Part shown: positions 43,587-45,279 of the stretch, piece after piece
Numbering within the stretch: position 1 is the stretch's first letter
How the letters are laid out: the number at the start of each line of letters is the position of its first letter
NCBI GenBank assembly: GCA_030527185.1
Contig: JAUNBF010000031.1
Location: 1 to 45,279 of the forward strand
DNA: 45,279 nucleotides
Direction of reading: 5' to 3'
From: Planctomycetia bacterium
GTDB lineage: Bacteria; Planctomycetota; Planctomycetia; Pirellulales; Thermoguttaceae
Made by a program: the position numbers and the translations under genes
The notes under the pieces: generated by a model
What the model was told of the DNA's origin: nothing
Databases searched by the model: none
The model's input: only the letters and a program-made list of their open reading frames with translations

Positions 43587-44810
43587 TTGCGAAAAACCAT
43601 GGTAACTTTGCGAACCTCCAATTTCCTGAACGTCTCGGTTTACATGCGTATCAATTACGAGAGCATGCGTGGGATTTTTCGTGGAATTTTGCTTTATGAG
43701 AAGGTTCACGGACCGTGGAATATTCACCTGGCCAGCGAACACCATTATCTGGAAGAGGATTCCAATTCCCCCAACGTTTTGGTTCGCGCAAACGCGGTCC
43801 CGGATGGAATTATCGCGTGGGGAAACCATGAGCCGATTGCCCAAAAACTCCTCCAGGCCATTCACGCGGGAACGCCTGTCATTCTCATCAATCCGTGGGA
43901 AGAGTACAACGCCATTCCCGAATTTCACACCTGCGGACGGATTTCGTGCGATTCGTATCGTGTGGGAGAGGCGGCTGCCGAGTTTTATCTGGAGCGGAAC
44001 TACCGAAACTTCGCGTTTGTGGGGGCTCGGAAAAAAGTCATCTGGTCGCGGCGGCGGGGAGAAGGTTTTGTCCAGACGCTCACGGAAAAAGGTTATACGG
44101 TGCCGGTTTATGAGCCTGCCAATGAAAAAATTTCGCAGAAACAGGACGAAATCCGATTGGGAAAGTGGCTTCGCAAACTCCCCCCCAAAACCGGGCTTTT
44201 TGCCGCGATGGATCCTCGTGGAAAACAGGTGATCGACCTCTGCCATCGGTGGGGGATTCGGGTGCCGCAGGAAATCAGTGTGCTGGGAGTCGATAACGAC
44301 GAATTCCTCTGCCAAATGACGACACCTGCCTTGAGCAGTATCCACCTGCACCTGGAAAAAGCGGGCTACCATGCCGCCGAAATGCTTCACCGACGGATGC
44401 GGAATCTGCCGTTGGAACAGAAGACATACTGGTACGGCGTCCAGCGAATCGAAGCGCGAGCCTCCACAGAATGGGTCGTGGTGGAACATCCCCTGGTAGC
44501 CGAAGCACTCACCTTCATCCGAAATCATTGCAGCGAGCTGATTACCATCAACGACATTGCCCGACAGTTTGACGTTTCCCGACGGACGCTCGAAAAGACG
44601 TTCCGAGCCGAACTGGGACGCACAATTTTTCAGGAGATTCTCCGCCAGCGACTGCAAAAACTGAGCCGTCTGCTGGCAGAAACGGACATTCCCCTCTCCG
44701 AACTCTCCTCCATCTGCGGTTTCGCCAGCGACAGCTACATGGGCAAAGTCTTCAAAAAAATTTATGGCTCCACCCTCCTCGAATACCGACTCCAAAGCCG
44801 AACACGATAA
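43587..44810 (+). CDS. XylR-like regulator (sugar-binding domain plus AraC helix-turn-helix)
   Basis: The predicted protein has 407 residues. The first 280 resemble a LacI/periplasmic-binding-type sugar sensor: RGIFRGILLYEKVHGPWNIH, DGIIAWGNHEP, GTPVILINPW, YRNFAFVGARKKVIWSRRRG, GLFAAMDPRGKQVIDLC and VSVLGVDNDEFLCQMTTPAL. The last 105 are an AraC double helix-turn-helix: ITINDIARQFDVSRRTLEKTF and LSELSSICGFASDSYMGKVF. This is the XylR architecture, which activates sugar genes on binding a pentose or related sugar. The start is a TTG at 43587, 15 bases after GGGAGG; ATG 43599 is the alternative. It diverges from PEP-CTERM cassette 2. Confidence 0.88.
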   Translation: MRKTMVTLRTSNFLNVSVYMRINYESMRGIFRGILLYEKVHGPWNIHLASEHHYLEEDSNSPNVLVRANAVPDGIIAWGNHEPIAQKLLQAIHAGTPVILINPWEEYNAIPEFHTCGRISCDSYRVGEAAAEFYLERNYRNFAFVGARKKVIWSRRRGEGFVQTLTEKGYTVPVYEPANEKISQKQDEIRLGKWLRKLPPKTGLFAAMDPRGKQVIDLCHRWGIRVPQEISVLGVDNDEFLCQMTTPALSSIHLHLEKAGYHAAEMLHRRMRNLPLEQKTYWYGVQRIEARASTEWVVVEHPLVAEALTFIRNHCSELITINDIARQFDVSRRTLEKTFRAELGRTIFQEILRQRLQKLSRLLAETDIPLSELSSICGFASDSYMGKVFKKIYGSTLLEYRLQSRTR

Positions 44811-44838
44811 AAATGATATAATGATATAATTATATAGT

Positions 44839-44894
44839 TATACTCCTTCCCCTTAAAATTTCCGGGAAACGAAAAGAAAGCCCCTTCCTTGGGG
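44839..44894 (+). repeat. R2 repeat copy
   Basis: TATACTCCTTCCCCTTAAAA then TTTCCGGGAAACGAAAAGAA and a CCCC run match the copy at 45224-45279 in the same direction, and 17571-17628 reversed. It lies in the 44811-45279 gap, which holds no gene. Confidence 0.65.
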
Positions 44895-44951
44895 AATACG
44901 TCCGACAGGGCGGGGGTGGGTTGGTGAAGGGAATCCGAAAAACTCAAGTGA

Positions 44952-45210
44952 CATTTTGAAAACATCGATTGAGCCGTTGGCAACGTAGAAGACTTTCCAC
45001 AGAAGAAAGAGGTGGAAGTAAAATCATCTGCGTCTTCTGCGTAATCTGCGGACAAAAAAAAGGAAGTACGGAAAAACGAATTTTTTGGAAAGGTTTTTGG
45101 ATAAATCCAGCAATTTCAACCACTTCCAACGTTAATATTTATCCGCAGATTACGCAGAAGACGCAGATATTTCCATTCCCACTTTTTCCTCAGCGGATAC
45201 TGGAAACGGG
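44952..45210 (-). repeat. R1 palindromic repeat, full copy (R1-C)
   Basis: Perfect 27-base inverted arms at 45026-45052 and 45142-45168 (ATCTGCGTCTTCTGCG...) surround an 89-base core. Read on the minus strand, flanks and core match R1-A closely, in the same relative direction. It is bracketed by two R2 copies. Confidence 0.85.
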
Positions 45211-45223
45211 GTTGAGTGACGAG

Positions 45224-45279
45224 ATATACTCCTTCCACTTTGAATTTCCAGAAAACGAAAGGAAAGCCCCTACCTTTGG
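45224..45279 (+). repeat. R2 repeat copy at the right edge
   Basis: TATACTCCTTCCACTTTGAA then TTTCCAGAAAACGAAAGGAA and AGCCCC, cut by the window end. It is the direct-repeat partner of 44839-44894. Confidence 0.65.

Overview
The window looks like a chromosomal segment of a Planctomycetota bacterium. The evidence is two DUF1559 pseudopilin-like proteins with the classic N-terminal methylation helix and HPG...DG tail, two PEP-CTERM surface proteins, Tat-exported oxidoreductase, lyase and sialidase genes, and a large di-haem protein of the hydrazine-synthase-alpha-like type common in that phylum. Balanced base composition and carbohydrate-linked regulators would suit a gut or particle-associated lineage, but that is inference. 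No rRNA, tRNA, CRISPR array, prophage or replication origin was recognised.

Layout. 0-5 kb is accessory: an edge-truncated unknown gene with a strong promoter, a frameshifted helix-turn-helix pseudogene, a coupled pair encoding a winged-helix protein and a small helical protein, an IS5-like fragment, trmL, and a decayed ISAs1-family insertion whose ends can be proposed from a 15-bp direct repeat. 5.2-8.7 kb is a minus-strand operon of methyltransferase, polysaccharide pyruvyl transferase-like protein and FrhB-like iron-sulfur protein. 9-17.3 kb is housekeeping and signalling: a sugar isomerase/epimerase, hisI-hisG, a vWA membrane protein, an exported repeat protein, a SpoIIE-type phosphatase with HAMP, and a Tat-dependent Gfo/Idh/MocA oxidoreductase. 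17.8-22.8 kb holds an AsmA-like protein, then leuA behind a leucine-rich leader peptide and terminator. 22.9-24.9 kb is an AT-richer pair, a MerR regulator divergent from an RluA-type pseudouridine synthase, which looks horizontally acquired. 25-28.5 kb is lutA-trpF-trpB-trpA. 28.6-31.6 kb encodes the di-haem beta-propeller-like protein.

32-45 kb is a surface and carbohydrate module: an AraC regulator, sialidase, dihydrodipicolinate synthase/NanA-type lyase, and two cassettes that each pair a PEP-CTERM protein with a DUF1559 protein. A GntR/FCD regulator lies upstream of the first cassette and a XylR-like (sugar-binding plus AraC) regulator diverges from the second. Each PEP-CTERM gene contains a long uninterrupted poly-G tract (G12 and G11), which suggests phase-variable surface proteins.

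Intergenic spaces carry two dispersed repeat families. R1 is a palindromic element with 27-bp inverted arms and an approximately 89-bp core, and in one copy the core is inverted relative to its flanks. R2 is a shorter element with a TATACTnCTTCC end. The most interesting unexplained points are the leuA attenuator, the poly-G tracts, the inverted-core R1 copy, and the MerR-controlled pseudouridine synthase with a textbook 19-bp-spacer promoter.
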